The notes beneath the pieces were generated by a model. That model was not told the origin of the DNA, made no database searches, and worked only from the letters and a program-made list of their open reading frames with translations. From assembly GCF_008629675.1 (NCBI RefSeq), contig NZ_VWOX01000017.1:80477-144476 (forward strand): 64,000 bases of DNA, written 5' to 3'. Both the position numbers and the translations under genes were made by a program. This DNA comes from Roseiconus nitratireducens. Its GTDB lineage: Bacteria; Planctomycetota; Planctomycetia; Pirellulales; Pirellulaceae. Positions 62,040 through 64,000 of the stretch are shown in pieces (position 1 is the stretch's first letter; each line of letters starts with the position of its first letter).

Positions 62040-62111
62040 TTGCATGTTTCAACGGTACGATCATTACTGATTCGTCATCTCTCGAAGTGTAGCTCGACTC
62101 TCTAAGTCCGC

Positions 62112-62129
62112 TTGTTGCGTTGGCAACAA
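62112..62129. terminator. Hairpin between convergent genes
   Basis: TTGTTGC (62112-62118) and GCAACAA (62123-62129) form a 7-bp stem with a four-base loop, 70 bases after the kinase gene and before the convergent secreted-protein gene. There is no clear T-run, so it is a weak terminator call. Confidence 0.35.
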
Positions 62130-62185
62130 TCAGCCGGTCGGTCGGTTTTGGCATCTGCTAGGCTGCCACGATTCCGGCACGACTT

Positions 62186-62205
62186 GTCCGCTCAATTGAG
62201 CGGAC
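62186..62205. repeat. Perfect 20-bp palindrome at a gene end
   Basis: GTCCGCTCAA and TTGAGCGGAC are perfect 10-bp arms with no spacer. The palindrome overlaps the stop codon of the minus-strand gene at 62192-63163. It may act at the 3' end or be a binding site. Confidence 0.6.
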
Positions 62206-63163
62206 GCCTTCCCGATTCGCGCAAGATATTATCGGCAAATGCGTGGGCGTCATCGAAATGATGCACAATCGTTTTCAATTCCAGTTCGTTCTCCGGTGGA
62301 CCGTTCATTAGCTCTGTTCGCAAGCCAAGCAAGACTCGTTTTGCCGGTTGGTCGTCGAAAACGCGGTACAGGTATGCTGCGGCATGAGCTCGCAAATGCT
62401 TCGTAGTGGACTCTTGACCAAGAACCTCGTTCGCCACATCACGAAGAACTTCACTATTTTCTTCGCGAGCGATGTCGAATAGCGAAGCATGAAAGTTCGG
62501 TGTAGTTTGCCTCATTGCTTCCCGGTATGACGACTCACCAACGTGCAGGATTTCACCACCTGAGACGTCGACGCGAATCAACCGATTGAGAACGCCTGGC
62601 CGATCGCTAGCTTTCAGCCAGAGAGCGACATACAGGCTGCTTCCAGACGCAGAGAAGCATGCATCCTTGAGCCAAGAGATTGTCGATCTCGAAACGAAAA
62701 CGCAATCGTCAATTCTTTCAAGAATATCCTCAATCCTGAACTCTCGACGTTCCCCATCCTTCAATGCTCTTATCTCAATTGCGGGATGCGATTTGAACCA
62801 CGATCGGTTTGCACCCCAGTAACTCAAAACTGCAACATGCGAATCGGATACCCTCGAGACAGTTGGACGGAAGGGCAGAGTTTCGTCCAACACGAATCGA
62901 ATCGCCCCGTTTCGAAGCGAAGACTCTAACACATGCGTCGCCTGCCCAGCCTTGGTTGATTCTGGGAGTCTCGAAAAAACCAGCAACCTTGATCCAGCTT
63001 GACCTGTCTCGGGAAGGGTGGTTGGTTGGACCACGACAGTGGTTGCTGCAGATCGACTCGAATCAACGATACCTGTGAAGCGTTCGTATGTGTCTGCATT
63101 CGTGCCGATTGGGAACGATGCAAACAAGACAACAACGATCGCCGAAGTAATTAACCTAGTCAT
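62192..63163 (-). CDS. Secreted protein, possible partner of the RHS toxin
   Basis: 323 residues with a signal peptide (LITSAIVVVLFASFPIGTNA). The middle is beta-rich (VSRVSDSHVAVLSYWGANRS, SGSSLYVALWLKA) and the end is helical with HEAT-like features (HLRAHAAAYLYRVFDDQP). No family is recognised. It begins five bases after the RHS stop on the same strand, with AGG just before the ATG, so the two are co-transcribed. Genes placed straight after RHS toxins are often immunity proteins, and the export signal fits a toxin acting outside the cytoplasm. Immunity is an inference. Confidence 0.6.
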   Translation of the reverse strand: MTRLITSAIVVVLFASFPIGTNADTYERFTGIVDSSRSAATTVVVQPTTLPETGQAGSRLLVFSRLPESTKAGQATHVLESSLRNGAIRFVLDETLPFRPTVSRVSDSHVAVLSYWGANRSWFKSHPAIEIRALKDGERREFRIEDILERIDDCVFVSRSTISWLKDACFSASGSSLYVALWLKASDRPGVLNRLIRVDVSGGEILHVGESSYREAMRQTTPNFHASLFDIAREENSEVLRDVANEVLGQESTTKHLRAHAAAYLYRVFDDQPAKRVLLGLRTELMNGPPENELELKTIVHHFDDAHAFADNILRESGRRPLN

Positions 63164-63168
63164 CCTAT

Positions 63169-64000
63169 TTACCTGCAGTTCTTGAATGTGTCTTCAACAC
63201 TCCCGGCATCCGGACGTTTGCATTCGTCCTGTTTGCCACCGGGCGCTTGAATGTTGGTTGTGTCATGGCCCCCGACGCAATTGTGGGACACTTCGTGAAC
63301 GAGCAGCGCTGTCAATGCCGCGAGATCGTTCTCAATAGTATTTCCGGGACCACTTCGGCAAATCCAGGTTTCGAGTGTTCCGTAATCGCCATCTGCAGGG
63401 CAGAGCTTGCAGTTGTTTGCAAAATCCTCAGGGTGTTCGCACGGCTCACATTTTTCTTTATCACCCTTCCGGTCTGGCTCGGGGTAAACATCTCCGTTTG
63501 CGGCATCACTCTTCAGCTTTGCGCAGGGAGTTGCAGTGACACCTTTGGGGAGAGGGCGTTCTTGATGGCATTCGCCCTGCCCAATATGTCCGCATCGGAA
63601 GGTGGTACGATCTAGACCTTGGCTAACGCAGTCGTGAAGCTGAGATCGACAGTCGGCACTTGCATTACGCATACGCGAAAAACAATCAGGGTTTCTGGTA
63701 AGCCGATTCTTAGCTTCCTGTTTCGCCCTCTCGATCAGCTGACGCTCTGCGTTCGTGCATCCATCGTCTTGCGGCGCTGGATTCGGTTCTTCAGGGGCCT
63801 TTCCGAATGAGTCGATAAAACGCAGTGGCGCTGAGCGGGTGAACAGATAGTGGGAAGCCACTCGTCTCATAAACAAGGGGTCCCTTCCGATGAACCTTCC
63901 TGCTTTTGGATCGTACATTCTTGCCCGGAAGTGGTAGAGGTCGAGGGTGTCGTCCCATTCGCGGCCGGTGTAGGTGTAGCGATTGGACTCGGCCGAGGTG
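63169..64000 (-). CDS. RHS-repeat protein, C-terminal end with HExxH tip (5' end outside window)
   Basis: About 277 residues of the C-terminus are visible; the frame runs off the right edge. The RHS core end is clear (YTYTGREWDDTLDLYHFRAR, then MYDPKAGRFIGRDPL). Beyond it lies a variable tip rich in Cys (CGHIGQGECHQ, CEPCEHPEDF, CKLCPADG) with HEVSH in LTALLVHEVSHNCVGGH, a zinc metallopeptidase motif. RHS tips are usually toxins; this one is likely a protease. The neighbour 62192-63163 may be its immunity partner. Confidence 0.8.
   Translation of the reverse strand, partial: TSAESNRYTYTGREWDDTLDLYHFRARMYDPKAGRFIGRDPLFMRRVASHYLFTRSAPLRFIDSFGKAPEEPNPAPQDDGCTNAERQLIERAKQEAKNRLTRNPDCFSRMRNASADCRSQLHDCVSQGLDRTTFRCGHIGQGECHQERPLPKGVTATPCAKLKSDAANGDVYPEPDRKGDKEKCEPCEHPEDFANNCKLCPADGDYGTLETWICRSGPGNTIENDLAALTALLVHEVSHNCVGGHDTTNIQAPGGKQDECKRPDAGSVEDTFKNCR

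Overview
The window looks like the chromosome of a marine planctomycete of the Pirellulaceae (Rhodopirellula-like). This is inferred from several things together: moderately high GC content, oversized heavy-metal RND pumps, an SHD1-type tail on a pectate lyase, a Wza-like lipoprotein ending in CPxC, GC-rich palindromic intergenic repeats, and a Ser/Thr kinase with a lone transmembrane helix. No rRNA, tRNA or CRISPR array was recognised. No species can be named without a search.

Region 1 (1-5990) holds the end of a CBS-domain protein and a minus-strand catabolic group: an HpcH/HpaI aldolase, a fungal-type cytosine deaminase, a secreted esterase and a PL10 pectate lyase. A secreted DUF1254 protein follows on the plus strand. 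Region 2 (6140-24654) is a large copper/silver-type efflux island. It has two CusA-type pumps, two CusB-type adaptors, one TolC-type outer-membrane factor, a secreted protein with four tandem metal-binding modules, a Cys-rich secreted protein, an ECF sigma factor, and an anti-sigma factor whose outer domain is rich in Cys and Met. A flavoprotein monooxygenase (24910-26079) separates it from the next block.

Region 3 (26179-37622) is a nitrate/nitric-oxide block. A tetraheme cytochrome, a Tat-exported FeS protein and an NrfD membrane subunit are divergent from napD-napA, a NapB-like protein with a duplicated diheme module, a polyferredoxin and an unknown small protein. GYD and cupin genes, flavohemoglobin Hmp, an Rrf2 regulator, a DUF3565 protein and a single-heme DUF3365 protein complete it. 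The likely logic is quinol to nitrate electron flow plus NO defence.

Region 4 (38004-52297) has a secreted ConA-like polysaccharide-binding or lyase-like protein, a CocE/NonD hydrolase, a short methyltransferase-like gene divergent from an ArsR regulator and pstSCAB, an ionotropic-glutamate-receptor-like channel with an odd selectivity filter, a 1301-residue AsmA-like protein and a polysaccharide-export lipoprotein.

Region 5 (52336-64000) looks accessory and conflict-related. It holds a WGR/SMI1-KNR4 duplicated protein, a possible unannotated minus-strand RNA with its own terminator, a HEPN-like protein convergent with a large nuclease-STAND NTPase of Avs-like layout, a Ser/Thr kinase divergent from that NTPase, and the 3' end of an RHS protein with an HExxH tip followed by a secreted partner. 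The nuclease-STAND/HEPN pair is the best candidate for a little-described system here.
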